A stretch of DNA of 8,915 nt, taken from an uncultured Aquincola sp. Lineage in GTDB: Bacteria > Pseudomonadota > Gammaproteobacteria > Burkholderiales > Burkholderiaceae. This document shows, piece after piece, positions 1 to 7,638 of the stretch. The notes beneath the pieces were generated by a model that saw only the letters and a program-made list of their open reading frames with translations, searched no databases and was not told the DNA's origin. The first letter of the stretch is position 1. Every line of letters begins with the position of its first letter. Where the stretch lies: contig CAKZXL010000748.1 in assembly GCA_937883885.1 (NCBI GenBank), forward strand, positions 1-8,915, written 5' to 3'. Position numbers and translations under genes: made by a program.

Positions 1-459
1 CACCGGGCGTCCCTGTAGCGTGGGGTCGAGATCGGGGCTGGCCCATGCGATGCGCTGCGCCACGTCGGCGAAGGTGGATGCGCGCGACACCACCTGGGCC
101 TCCAGCTCCATGTAGCGGCGCACGTTGGCTTCGGTCGGCCGCATGATGGCGATGTGCCGGCGCTCCTCGAGGGCCTTCTGCAGGCGTTCGAATTCGACGA
201 TCTCGGGGGGCTTTGCGGGCAACCGCCGGGGTGCAGTGGCGGCGCTCGATGCAGGTGCGGCCTGCCGCGGGGCGGAAGCCGGTGGTTCGGGCGACGGGAC
301 CTCCGGCTCCTCGTAGAAGTGCCAGCCGCGCCAGTTGTCGAACCAGTACGGCCGTCCGGGGTCCTGCGGCTGCGCAAGGACGATCGCCCCGCTGCCGAGC
401 GGGACAACGAGGCAGAGTGCGAGCCGAGCTTGGCGCGAGGCAGTGCGGCGCAGCGTCAT
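1..459 (-). CDS. traF: TraF, F-type conjugative pilus assembly protein (N-terminal part, cut by window edge)
   Basis: My own translation of the minus strand gives 153 residues before the window ends; the C-terminus lies outside. The ATG at 459 is preceded by GAGG (468-471), 8 bases away, and lies 10 bases after the stop of the small upstream gene, so the two are co-translated. Residues 1-29 form a signal peptide (basic start, Leu/Val-rich core, cleavage after VLA), followed by FDNWRGWHFYEEP at about 40-52. That Trp/Tyr-rich 'GW-FY' start of the mature protein is typical of the TraF family. A Pro/Ala-rich linker (about 53-80) leads into a charged helical segment. In the F system TraF is a periplasmic, thioredoxin-fold protein needed for pilus assembly. 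The thioredoxin-like domain would lie in the missing part, so the call rests on the N-terminus and on position after traN. Confidence 0.8.
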   Translation of the reverse strand, partial: MTLRRTASRQARLALCLVVPLGSGAIVLAQPQDPGRPYWFDNWRGWHFYEEPEVPSPEPPASAPRQAAPASSAATAPRRLPAKPPEIVEFERLQKALEERRHIAIMRPTEANVRRYMELEAQVVSRASTFADVAQRIAWASPDLDPTLQGRPV

Positions 460-469
460 GGGCGCCGCC

Positions 470-859
470 TCACGACAGCGACCGCGGCGGCTGGCCGTCG
501 CGGCAGTAGTTGATGCCGAAGTCGATGGTCTGCCGCCGCGGTGCCTGCACGCCGCCAGCGCCGTAGTTCGGCAGCTGCACGCCGTCTTGCCAGAAGCGCA
601 CGTTCAGGCGACTGCAGCCGGGCTGGGCGTAGCGCTTCTCGGTGCTCACGTCGATGTAGATCGGCGTCGTGGCGTTGAAGCGCTTCGAGATCGCGTCGGC
701 GACCTCACCGACCAGGACCCCGTGGGCCTTGCCGTCGGGTGCGTCCAGGGCCGACAGCATCAGCTGCTTGGCATCGCGGACTGGCAGTCGTTCCTGAGCC
801 ATGGCAGCGCTGACGAACAAGGCGCATGCGGCGCCGACCAGAACGGTGATGGCCTTCAT
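470..859 (-). CDS. Small secreted protein of unknown function between traN and traF
   Basis: A 129-residue protein starting at the ATG at 859, which overlaps the traN stop codon as ATGA. An AGGGGAA ribosome site (866-872) sits 6 bases upstream; a longer in-frame start at 886 would lie inside traN and lacks this support. Residues 1-21 are a clear signal peptide (MKAI, hydrophobic core, cleavage after SAAMA). Cys12 falls in the hydrophobic core and does not make a convincing lipobox. The mature part is about 108 residues with two cysteines, Cys82 and Cys119, which could form a disulfide in the periplasm. Residues 46-72 predict alternating helix and strand. I do not recognise the family. Its place between two mating-pair genes, with tight coupling on both sides, suggests an accessory periplasmic part of the transfer machinery; this is inference from context. 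Confidence 0.75.
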   Translation of the reverse strand: MKAITVLVGAACALFVSAAMAQERLPVRDAKQLMLSALDAPDGKAHGVLVGEVADAISKRFNATTPIYIDVSTEKRYAQPGCSRLNVRFWQDGVQLPNYGAGGVQAPRRQTIDFGINYCRDGQPPRSLS

Positions 860-3327
860 TGGCACTTCCCCTGGCCGTAGTAGCAAGTGGGAACGCGGCC
901 GGCGCTGCCGGCCTGCAGCGCGTTGACGTTCGGCAGGGTCGGAACCAGCGACGCGTAGAACTCCGACAGGTCCATCGCCGCGAAGTTGAGCGTCTGCAGC
1001 TGCGCGACGGTGAAGCCGGAGCAGTCGGCGTTCTGCGCACCGCCCCAGCCCTTGCCGATCTGCGCGCGGCCCTGTTCATTGACGATGCGGGCCAGCATTG
1101 AGTTGAAGCAGCACTTCGAGGTGGTGTGCTCGACGCAGGACACGCACACGCCCAGGACCCGGAAGCAGGATGAGCACCAGGTGCCGATCGTGTGGCACAG
1201 CCTGGCGCCTTCCTTCATCGCCAGCTTCCCCTCGTCCTCGTTGCAGGACATCATCGAAAGGACGATGTAGATGATCACCGCGATGGCCAGCGTCCACGGG
1301 TCGAAGGCCACGACCAGGCTGTCGCCGGCATACACGGCCACCGATCCGGCGGGCAGGGCGGCGCCGTTGACCGCCACCGTCACGCCATAGGTCGTGAACG
1401 TGCCGCTGAAGCCGCCGCCCATCAGCAGCGCCGAGATGCCCTGGTAGATGAACTGCTGGTTCTGCGAGTTCATCAGCACGTCGAAGACCAGTCGCGAGCC
1501 ACCACCGAAGATGCTCTGGTTCGTCATGCCGGCGCCGGCACCGTCGGCGTAGCAGCAGTTCTTCAGCAGGCGGTTGCGGCAGCGGTTCTCCTCGCCCTTG
1601 AAGACCTGCATGCGGGCGGCGTCCAGGTAGATGCCCGCCTCGCGCCCGGCCTCGAGCATGGACATGCTGCGCGCGAAGTCGGGGTCGTTCGGCGCGCCGA
1701 TGTCGAAGCAGTTGCCGCTCAGGCAGAAGACGTTGGTCGGGCAGTTGCTGGTGGTGGTGACGGTCTCGGCGGGCACGGGGCAGCTGTAGCCGTCCTCGAA
1801 CACCTCGCACACGCCGGTGACGGCATTGGTCTGCCGGCAGGTCGACGACTGCGGCGTGCAGCCGGCGGCCACCAGCGGTGCGCACTGGTCGGCCGACGCG
1901 CCGCCGCTGCACGACATGGTGCTCCGGTACTCCCAGCAGTCGCGGGTGACGGCCACGCCGTCGACGACCTTGGTCGCCGGGCCATCGGTGCAGACGGCGG
2001 GCGTGGTCGTGGTGCAGCGGCCACCGGCGTCCAGGGTCGGGCACTGGTCGTCCCAGCGGTCGGTCTCGGTGACGGTGGTGGCTGGCCGCGTGTAGGACAG
2101 CCGCATCGTGGGGATCGGACCGAAGGCGGGGTTGGGCGCCCAGCCGATCACGGCCCGGTCGGCGTCGATGTTCCAGTAGGTGCCGGCCACGGTGCCCGTG
2201 ATGTCGATGCCGGCGTAGGGCGTCCAGCCGGCAGCGGGCGCGTAGCACTTGGTTCCGTCCAGGGCGGTGGTGGTGCATCCGCTGTCGCCCTGGCAGACGG
2301 TGTCCTGGATGTTGTCGCCGCTCTGCGTGCCGGCGCGGCAGGCAGCGTAGACCTTGAGGAAGGGCTCGACGCTGGTGCAGCTGTAGCCGGAGTCGCCGCC
2401 ACCGGTGCAGACCTCGGCACGCTCCGGGGCTACCATCGCAGTCAGGCTGCAGGTCGATCCGCTGCAGCTCTTGTCAGCCACCCAGACGGCCGTGCGTATG
2501 GGCTGGCCGTCGATCATCGAGTAGGTGGTGTCGAGAACCGACACGATCTGTGGGAAGACGACCGGCGTCGTCATGTCCACGTCGAAGAAGCTGAGCGGAT
2601 TGCCGTCCTGCGTGACGCGGAAGTGCTGCGCGGTGACGGCGCGGTCGGGCAGGCACTGCACGTCCAGACCCGTGCGGCCGGAGGCGGCGTGGGCGAACCA
2701 GTCGCCCGGGTTGCAGCTGGTGGTCCGCGTCGTGCTGACGGTCAGGCTTCGGCTGCAGCTGTAGTTGCCGACGCCGACGTAGCGCAGGCAGCTGCGTGGC
2801 TGCATGCCGGCGGGCACCGGTGTGACCGTGGTGGTGCAACCGCTGTAGTAGGCGGCCAGGCTGCCCAGCTCGGCCGATGGGGTACGGCCGATTTCGCGCG
2901 CGGCAGCGACGGCAGAGTCATCGGCGCCGATCGTCGGGCGCGGCGTGTTGGCCGAGGAGAAGGCGCCACGCTGCGCCTGGCAGAGCGGGTCGGTGGGGGT
3001 CAGTGCACAGGCCGACAGCCTCGCGCTACCCTGCGCCGACAGGTTGGGCTGGCGGTAGTAGCTGCGTTCCGGAGGAGTGGTCGTGTAGCTCGGCACCACC
3101 GCGGTGGCGCCTGGGGTGGTGACGTTGCCGCGGGCCACCGGGTTCGCGGCCTGGCCGGCGGCGACACCTTCCTCGTGCGGACCTGCAATGGCTGCGGTCT
3201 GCGTCGTCAGGAAGCAGACGGCGGTGATGGAGGCGACGAAGCGGCGCCATGACGAAGTGCGGCGCGTAGCGCATTGCGGCGGGGCAGGGCGGTGGCGATC
3301 AGGGCCTGGCGGCGTGGGGTGAGGCAC
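856..3327 (-). CDS. traN: TraN, mating-pair stabilisation outer-membrane protein
   Basis: An 823-residue, very cysteine-rich protein. In F-type systems TraN sits in the donor outer membrane and stabilises contacts with the recipient. The secretion signal is at about 28-48 (WRRF, hydrophobic run, cleavage after AIA). The first two thirds form a large Cys/Thr-rich extracellular-type region, which varies between TraN proteins. The conserved C-terminal third has a CLSGNCFD motif (near 533-541), RLLKNCC (near 589), a hydrophobic run WTLAIAVIIYIVLSMM (near 676-692), clustered Cys pairs, then GRAQIGKGWG and a DLSEFY stretch, all matching TraN. At 823 residues it is longer than F TraN (about 600). 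The GTG at 3327 is the first possible start after an in-frame stop but has no well-spaced ribosome site, and its first roughly 25 codons read poorly, so the true start is uncertain. The stop overlaps the next gene by ATGA. Confidence 0.93.
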   Translation of the reverse strand: MPHPTPPGPDRHRPAPPQCATRRTSSWRRFVASITAVCFLTTQTAAIAGPHEEGVAAGQAANPVARGNVTTPGATAVVPSYTTTPPERSYYRQPNLSAQGSARLSACALTPTDPLCQAQRGAFSSANTPRPTIGADDSAVAAAREIGRTPSAELGSLAAYYSGCTTTVTPVPAGMQPRSCLRYVGVGNYSCSRSLTVSTTRTTSCNPGDWFAHAASGRTGLDVQCLPDRAVTAQHFRVTQDGNPLSFFDVDMTTPVVFPQIVSVLDTTYSMIDGQPIRTAVWVADKSCSGSTCSLTAMVAPERAEVCTGGGDSGYSCTSVEPFLKVYAACRAGTQSGDNIQDTVCQGDSGCTTTALDGTKCYAPAAGWTPYAGIDITGTVAGTYWNIDADRAVIGWAPNPAFGPIPTMRLSYTRPATTVTETDRWDDQCPTLDAGGRCTTTTPAVCTDGPATKVVDGVAVTRDCWEYRSTMSCSGGASADQCAPLVAAGCTPQSSTCRQTNAVTGVCEVFEDGYSCPVPAETVTTTSNCPTNVFCLSGNCFDIGAPNDPDFARSMSMLEAGREAGIYLDAARMQVFKGEENRCRNRLLKNCCYADGAGAGMTNQSIFGGGSRLVFDVLMNSQNQQFIYQGISALLMGGGFSGTFTTYGVTVAVNGAALPAGSVAVYAGDSLVVAFDPWTLAIAVIIYIVLSMMSCNEDEGKLAMKEGARLCHTIGTWCSSCFRVLGVCVSCVEHTTSKCCFNSMLARIVNEQGRAQIGKGWGGAQNADCSGFTVAQLQTLNFAAMDLSEFYASLVPTLPNVNALQAGSAGRVPTCYYGQGKCQ

Positions 3328-3586
3328 GCCCCATGGTCAGGGGCAGTCCGGTCGGTGTCTCGGGGAAACGGTGGGTCAGAGAGTGGGGTTTCGAAGCTGG
3401 GCACGCGGTTGGCTGAAGGGCTACTCGTCAGCCTTCGCAGTCATTGGTCCGTTGCTGCCGTACATCCGTGACTAGCCCCAAACCCGTCACATGCGTACCT
3501 ATCAAATCGAAGTCTGATGTGTCGGTTGCGGCGGGCTTTACGTCACGTGAGCCTGGGCCGCGTCAGAGTGCGCGAGGCGGATGCAG
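3328..3586. other. Intergenic junction between the nuclease-like gene and traN
   Basis: 259 bases with no convincing gene. On the minus strand the longest stop-free stretches are about 45 codons and have no good start or ribosome site. There is no intrinsic terminator (no stable stem followed by T's) after the upstream gene and no clear sigma-70 promoter for traN, which fits traN being reached by read-through. Small symmetric elements are present: an 8-base palindrome TCACGTGA at 3543-3550, GTGAC (3468-3472) facing GTCAC (3486-3490), and the GGCTGA/TCAGCC pair listed separately. This is the likely distal boundary of the inserted block; I see no flanking direct repeat or transposase remnant. 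Confidence 0.5.
3411..3433. repeat. Short inverted repeat in the traN upstream region
   Basis: GGCTGA (3411-3416) and TCAGCC (3428-3433) form a perfect 6-base stem with an 11-base loop. On the minus strand a competing pairing of GAAGG with CCTTC is possible in the same segment, so two alternative folds exist. No T-run follows on either strand, so it is not an intrinsic terminator. It could be a protein-binding site, an RNA fold between the cassette and traN, or chance. Confidence 0.3.
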
Positions 3587-6500
3587 CTAGGTAGACGCCC
3601 CTTGCGTCCCGTCAGCCTCTTCTTCATGAACGGCATGTACCGCCATGATCTCGATGTCGTGGCTCCTGACCTCGTCGGCGGCCTTGATGCTCACGGCCCG
3701 CTTGAAGATCGCCAAGTCCGCCAGCAGGTCCGGTTTCCCGCCTGGCTGAAGCACCACAGGGGCTAGCCAGTAGGCGCCAGTCCTTCGGTATGCGCTGAGG
3801 AACCTGTCCAGGTTCTCACTTGTCTCCGGCTCCATCGTTTGGATCCGTGATGCCACTGTCGTCAATCGCCTCGAATCCGGCTCCGGCTCGTCCGAGTTCG
3901 GCAATGCCGAAGTGATCAGAACCCGGTAGTGCGTGGGATTTCTCTTGCTGATCCCTCGCACGATGCCGACGAAGATGCTGTCATTCGAATCACGCTGGCC
4001 GAAACGACCGCGCCATCGTTCGAAGATGGCACGTGCCGCGCCCCCGTTGTCGAACATCAGACCAATGGCGGGCGGCCGTCCCGGTCCGAAATCGAAGAAC
4101 GCGACACCTCGCCACCGAGCTTCATTCCAGAGCGCGATGTCGATCACCGAGAGCGTACTGAGAAGCCGGTGGTCGGTGGGGCGAGGCGGCCGTTGCTCTT
4201 CCTTTTGGGGAGTGTCGGTCCCCGCAGGTGTGCGCCGGCGCCGTTCAGCATTGCTCGGAGGCACGATCCGGGGCCGCACCGTTTGCAGTGGGTACGACGT
4301 CGGGGCCAAGGTGGTCCACTTGTCCAGCGTGGCGACCTTATCGCCGAAGACTCGGTTTCGGCTGTTGCCGGCGATCGTGATGGAAGAGACGCGTTGTGCT
4401 GCGGCGTCGGTTTCAAACAGCGCCTTCAGCGTATCGCCTGTGCTTCGCATGACACAGGTCGCAGCGACCACTCGTATGGCGACTTCGATGAGCACTCGCT
4501 GCAGGCTCCCGTCCTGCGCGAGCGTCGCGGGCTCGATTGCAGCGGGCCAGGAAACCGTTGCGGACAGCTGATCCCCTGCGAGGCTGAAGTCTGGCTCGGA
4601 GATGCCGCTGGTCTCGAGAACCTGCAGTTCGAAGCTCTGCACATGCCCGAAAACGTCGCGCTCGGGCAGGGTGGCGAAGATGACTTCGAGTGCCGCAGCG
4701 ATGACTTCTGCTGCAAGCATGGACGGCAGCGAGCCGCAGTGCTTGATGGCGATGCGCACCCCGGAGACGAGGGTGATGCACTCGCCCGGCGCGCCCTCGT
4801 TGAGTAGAAAGGGCCGCAGGCGTTGATCAAGCGGCATCTGCGCCGCCAGCCGGCACGCAAGCTCCAGCACTGCGCTGGCTGATTCCTCTTCCGGTATGGA
4901 GCCTTCCGCACGCATTGCGGGCTCGTGACCCAGGGCGTAAAGCAGCCACATGCGGCTGTTGGGCAGTCCCAGGCCCAGCAGGACATCCGGTATGGACTCA
5001 AGGCGCTGGAGCGTCTCCACGGGCAGGTTGACGGCGAGGCAGCTGAAGACGAGGTCGAACTCTTCCAGGCGCTTGGCAAAGTGGGCCTGGGAGTCCCCCG
5101 ACAAGGGCAGACTGTTTGCGCAGCCCCTGGCTAGCCGAACGGCTTGCAGAGCCTCGGGGATGTCATGCAGCTCGACCGAGATCCAAGCCAGCATCATGAC
5201 GGTTGGAACCACCGATGCCGGAAGGTCGCCCCCTTCCTCGGCATCGATGATCATCGTGGCCACGGCAAATAGGCAGATCGCTCGGGCGGCCCATAGGAGG
5301 CCAGCGCTGCGGTAGGCCAACGCCAGCAACTGCGTTGCTTCGGCCAGGCTGTCGGAGTGCTCCCGCTTGGTCAACTGACGGACGGCCCTGCCCAGCAGGC
5401 GGATCATCTCGAAGTTGCGGTCGAAGTCGAGTTGCCTCGCTCGCTCCAGCAACAGCAGTGCCCCTTCGGCCTCGCTCTTCCGCTGAGAGACGAAGTCGAC
5501 AAGTTTGTCGTAAAGCTTGATGTAGGCCGGGTCGGCGCCCGCGATCTGACCAAACACCTTGATCAAATTGATGGCGCGGGTGGCATCGAACTCTCCAAGA
5601 CCATCGGCCTTGTCCAGAACCGCGGAGAACTGCGGCCACAGGCTCGAGAGTTCCTCCGAGTGCCCTGCCAGCATGGCGTTGTTCACGTCGATCAACAGGA
5701 CCGAAGTGGTGGCTTCCAGCGCGTTGTTCGGACGCGTGGCGTCTTCAGCGGTGGCGGCCAGGCGCGACCGAAGGCGGGAGGCCCGGGCCGCCACGTCGGT
5801 CTCCTCGCTGGTCAGTTGTCTGTGCAGCGTGGCGTTGAAGAGAAGCTGCAGCAGATTGCAGAGCATCTCCAGAAACTTCGCGTGGTCGCTCGGGAGCACC
5901 CGTCCTTCGAAGTCGGTGTACTCGCGATTGACGAGCGCGATGTCATCAAACCACCAGAACGCAGTCCACAGGGACTCGTACTGCGCCTCCAACTGCTGGT
6001 ACTGGCTGCCCTCGGAGCGGGCAAGGCGAATCGCTCTTGTGAACCGACCGTCGGTCTCGATGCGGGGACGCTCAAGTGATCTGGAGAGCTTCGCGGCAAC
6101 CAGTGCCTCGGAGACCCGCTGAAGAGCCATGCCCTCGAAGGCCTTGGGGTCGGCGAGGGCGCGCTCCAGGTCTTCGAGTTGCTGCGCGCGGGAGTAGTCA
6201 CTCGGACCGAGGCGGCCACCGTTCCTGACCTCCGTGCCGACACTTAGGTAGTTGACGGCCAGGTCGCGGTGGTCGCGGTCGATGACCTGTTCGACGATCC
6301 ACGACCTGTCCAGGATGGTCACCTGCGCGCCATGCTGGCGCGTCAGCTCATCCTCGACGCGAGCTCTGTCCTTGGACCGAGTGAACTGCGACGTGACGAA
6401 GAAGATCTTCTGATAGCCACGGCCGGTTCCGATCGCAGCCGCCGCATCCGCGCGAGCCTTGTCAGTCCAGCGCTTCTTGGCACTGAAGGCGAATGCCCAT

Positions 6501-6841
6501 CGCTCTCGACCGGCATTGGGTTCTCCGAAGAAGAGGAGGTCCGCCAACTCGTCGGCTAAGGGCAGCGTCTCGGAATCCGCCTTGCTGTCGCCGCCCCCTT
6601 CTGGCCCGGTTGCGGGCCTGAGGTTGGGGCACACCGTCCTTTCGCATAGCTTCCTGCAAAAGGTTTCGAACGCGTGGGTCTGATTGCGCGAGGTGATCGT
6701 CTCGAGGTGGTACTCGAGGGCTCCACGGTCAAGCTCGTATCGCGGGCGCTCGGTCGAATCCGAATAGAGCTCCGGCCGCAGGTTCCGCATGAACTCGGAC
6801 GGGGAGATGCCGCTCTTGCCCGGGCCGGGCTGGTTGCTCAT
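3587..6841 (-). CDS. Large protein with PD-(D/E)XK nuclease-like N-terminal domain and helical-repeat body
   Basis: 1084 residues from the ATG at 6841, which overlaps the tag stop codon as ATGA; an in-frame start at 6898 lies inside tag and is less likely. Residues about 57-155 look like a restriction-endonuclease fold: a helix with FETFC (Glu59), then GGGDSKAD (Asp85, Asp89), then a strand WAFAFSAKKRW (Lys122, Lys123), then GRGYQKIFFVTSQF. Glu/Asp/Lys spaced this way fit the PD-(D/E)XK pattern, with SAK in place of the usual ExK or QxK. An ILDRSWIV strand follows near 180. Residues about 205-850 are Leu/Ala-rich helices resembling a TPR-type scaffold, without a visible Walker ATPase motif. 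After a charged linker (about 852-885, RRRR and Pro-rich) comes a C-terminal domain (about 886-1060) with WRGVAFFDFGPGRPP and FERWRGRFG that I do not recognise. Nuclease activity is inferred; a role in defence or inter-element conflict is a hypothesis. Confidence 0.8.
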   Translation of the reverse strand: MSNQPGPGKSGISPSEFMRNLRPELYSDSTERPRYELDRGALEYHLETITSRNQTHAFETFCRKLCERTVCPNLRPATGPEGGGDSKADSETLPLADELADLLFFGEPNAGRERWAFAFSAKKRWTDKARADAAAAIGTGRGYQKIFFVTSQFTRSKDRARVEDELTRQHGAQVTILDRSWIVEQVIDRDHRDLAVNYLSVGTEVRNGGRLGPSDYSRAQQLEDLERALADPKAFEGMALQRVSEALVAAKLSRSLERPRIETDGRFTRAIRLARSEGSQYQQLEAQYESLWTAFWWFDDIALVNREYTDFEGRVLPSDHAKFLEMLCNLLQLLFNATLHRQLTSEETDVAARASRLRSRLAATAEDATRPNNALEATTSVLLIDVNNAMLAGHSEELSSLWPQFSAVLDKADGLGEFDATRAINLIKVFGQIAGADPAYIKLYDKLVDFVSQRKSEAEGALLLLERARQLDFDRNFEMIRLLGRAVRQLTKREHSDSLAEATQLLALAYRSAGLLWAARAICLFAVATMIIDAEEGGDLPASVVPTVMMLAWISVELHDIPEALQAVRLARGCANSLPLSGDSQAHFAKRLEEFDLVFSCLAVNLPVETLQRLESIPDVLLGLGLPNSRMWLLYALGHEPAMRAEGSIPEEESASAVLELACRLAAQMPLDQRLRPFLLNEGAPGECITLVSGVRIAIKHCGSLPSMLAAEVIAAALEVIFATLPERDVFGHVQSFELQVLETSGISEPDFSLAGDQLSATVSWPAAIEPATLAQDGSLQRVLIEVAIRVVAATCVMRSTGDTLKALFETDAAAQRVSSITIAGNSRNRVFGDKVATLDKWTTLAPTSYPLQTVRPRIVPPSNAERRRRTPAGTDTPQKEEQRPPRPTDHRLLSTLSVIDIALWNEARWRGVAFFDFGPGRPPAIGLMFDNGGAARAIFERWRGRFGQRDSNDSIFVGIVRGISKRNPTHYRVLITSALPNSDEPEPDSRRLTTVASRIQTMEPETSENLDRFLSAYRRTGAYWLAPVVLQPGGKPDLLADLAIFKRAVSIKAADEVRSHDIEIMAVHAVHEEEADGTQGAST

Positions 6842-7479
6842 GGTCCAGGAACGACCAGCTTGGCGCGTGCGCCGAGGGCCGCCTCGCGGACGCTGCAACC
6901 CTGGACGTGATCATTGACGAGTCCCATGGCCTGCATCAAAGCGTCGACGGTCGTAGGCCCAACGAAGCTCCACCCCCGCTTCTTCAAGTCCTTAGACATG
7001 GACACCGACTCGGGCCTGGTCGTCATCGCTTTGAGCGCCGCCCAGGTTACGCGTTTGGGCCGCGTCTTTGCAGCCGGTTCATGGCGCCAAGCGTAGGCGG
7101 CAAGCGAGCCGAACTCTCGACGCATCTCGAGGACGCGCTTGGCGTTGTTGATCGTCGACTCGATCTTGCCTCGGTGCCGCACGATGCCAGTGTCCTCGAG
7201 CAGTCGATCAACGTCGGTCTGGCTGTAGCCAGCCACGCGCTCTGCGTCGAACTGATCGAAGGCTCGCGTGAAGTTTTCGCGCTTGTTGAGGATCGTCATC
7301 CAGCTTAGCCCCGACTGAAAGCCCTCGAGGCAGATCTTCTCGAAGAGGCGCCGATCGTCAGTGACCGGGAATCCCCACTCATGGTCGTGGTAGTGCCTGT
7401 AGACCGGCGTGGCCTGGCACCAACTGCAGCGGGCCGCGCTGTCGTCTTCGCTGCGGAACAGTCCTTGGGCCAGCGTCAT
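6838..7479 (-). CDS. tag: DNA-3-methyladenine glycosylase I (Tag family)
   Basis: A 213-residue protein that closely follows E. coli Tag (187 residues) along its length: RCSWC near the start, HDHEWG, CLEGFQSGLSW, KREN, the IVRHRGKI helix-hairpin region, LKKRGWSFVGPTT, and AMGLVNDHVQGC. The expected zinc ligands are in place (Cys18, His31, His191, Cys195), as is the active-site glutamate (Glu52), so it should be active. Tag enzymes hydrolyse the glycosidic bond of 3-methyladenine, starting base-excision repair in the cytoplasm. There is an extra N-terminal stretch of about 14 residues and an Ala/Arg-rich tail after Cys195. The ATG at 7479 is the first after an in-frame stop (7504-7506) and has an AGGG site 7 bases upstream. 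It is the first gene of a two-gene unit, overlapping the next by ATGA. Inside a transfer operon it is cargo; its partner makes a purely housekeeping repair role less certain. Confidence 0.95.
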   Translation of the reverse strand: MTLAQGLFRSEDDSAARCSWCQATPVYRHYHDHEWGFPVTDDRRLFEKICLEGFQSGLSWMTILNKRENFTRAFDQFDAERVAGYSQTDVDRLLEDTGIVRHRGKIESTINNAKRVLEMRREFGSLAAYAWRHEPAAKTRPKRVTWAALKAMTTRPESVSMSKDLKKRGWSFVGPTTVDALMQAMGLVNDHVQGCSVREAALGARAKLVVPGP

Positions 7480-7486
7480 ATCGGAT

Positions 7487-7490
7487 CCCT
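7487..7490 (-). promoter_or_regulatory. Ribosome binding site of tag
   Basis: Minus-strand AGGG, 7 bases before the ATG at 7479. It fixes the start of the glycosylase, because the frame is closed by a stop at 7504-7506 and no other start lies between. Confidence 0.7.
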
Positions 7491-7618
7491 GGAAGTGCGC
7501 CGATCAACAGGTACGCCCGCGTCTGCCCGGCCGTCGCAAGGGATGTGGTTCGCCAGAGCGCCCGGATCGCAAGATGCCGTCAGGCCAAGTCCACTTCAGA
7601 TCGGTGCCGTAATGCGCT

Positions 7619-7638
7619 AACTGTACAAAAAATCAGTA
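7619..7638 (-). promoter_or_regulatory. LexA (SOS) box-like operator upstream of tag
   Basis: The minus strand reads TACTGATTTTTTGTACAGTT. Both half-sites of the CTG-N10-CAG pattern used by LexA of E. coli, Pseudomonas and many betaproteobacteria are intact, the spacer is AT-rich, and 14 of 20 positions match the E. coli consensus. It overlaps a -10-like TATACT and lies about 140 bases before tag, where a repressor could block initiation. Some Xanthomonadaceae LexA proteins use a different motif, so the host matters. One such match in an AT-rich stretch could arise by chance. Confidence 0.45.

Noticed and set aside
1076..2278. A 400-codon minus-strand open frame overlapping traN in another frame
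   Set aside because: Composition is almost only Arg, His, Pro, Leu and Gly, and traN in the other frame has conserved family motifs.
1192..3252. A 686-codon open frame on the plus strand opposite traN
   Set aside because: It is fully antisense to a clear traN, rich in Ala/Gly/Arg/His/Val without domain character, as expected for the opposite strand of high-G+C coding DNA.
3430..3565. A stop-free stretch of about 45 codons on the minus strand between the nuclease-like gene and traN
   Set aside because: No suitable start with a ribosome site and no recognisable content; this length occurs by chance in G+C-rich DNA.
3929..4807. Plus-strand open frames of 292 and 212 codons opposite the nuclease-like gene
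   Set aside because: No recognisable motif or operon context; the minus-strand frame is continuous for 1084 codons with a coupled start.
6842..6898. Longer N-terminus of the nuclease-like protein starting at 6898
   Set aside because: It would add 19 Arg/Pro-rich residues that are simply the other frame of tag; the ATGA overlap at 6841 is a normal coupled start.
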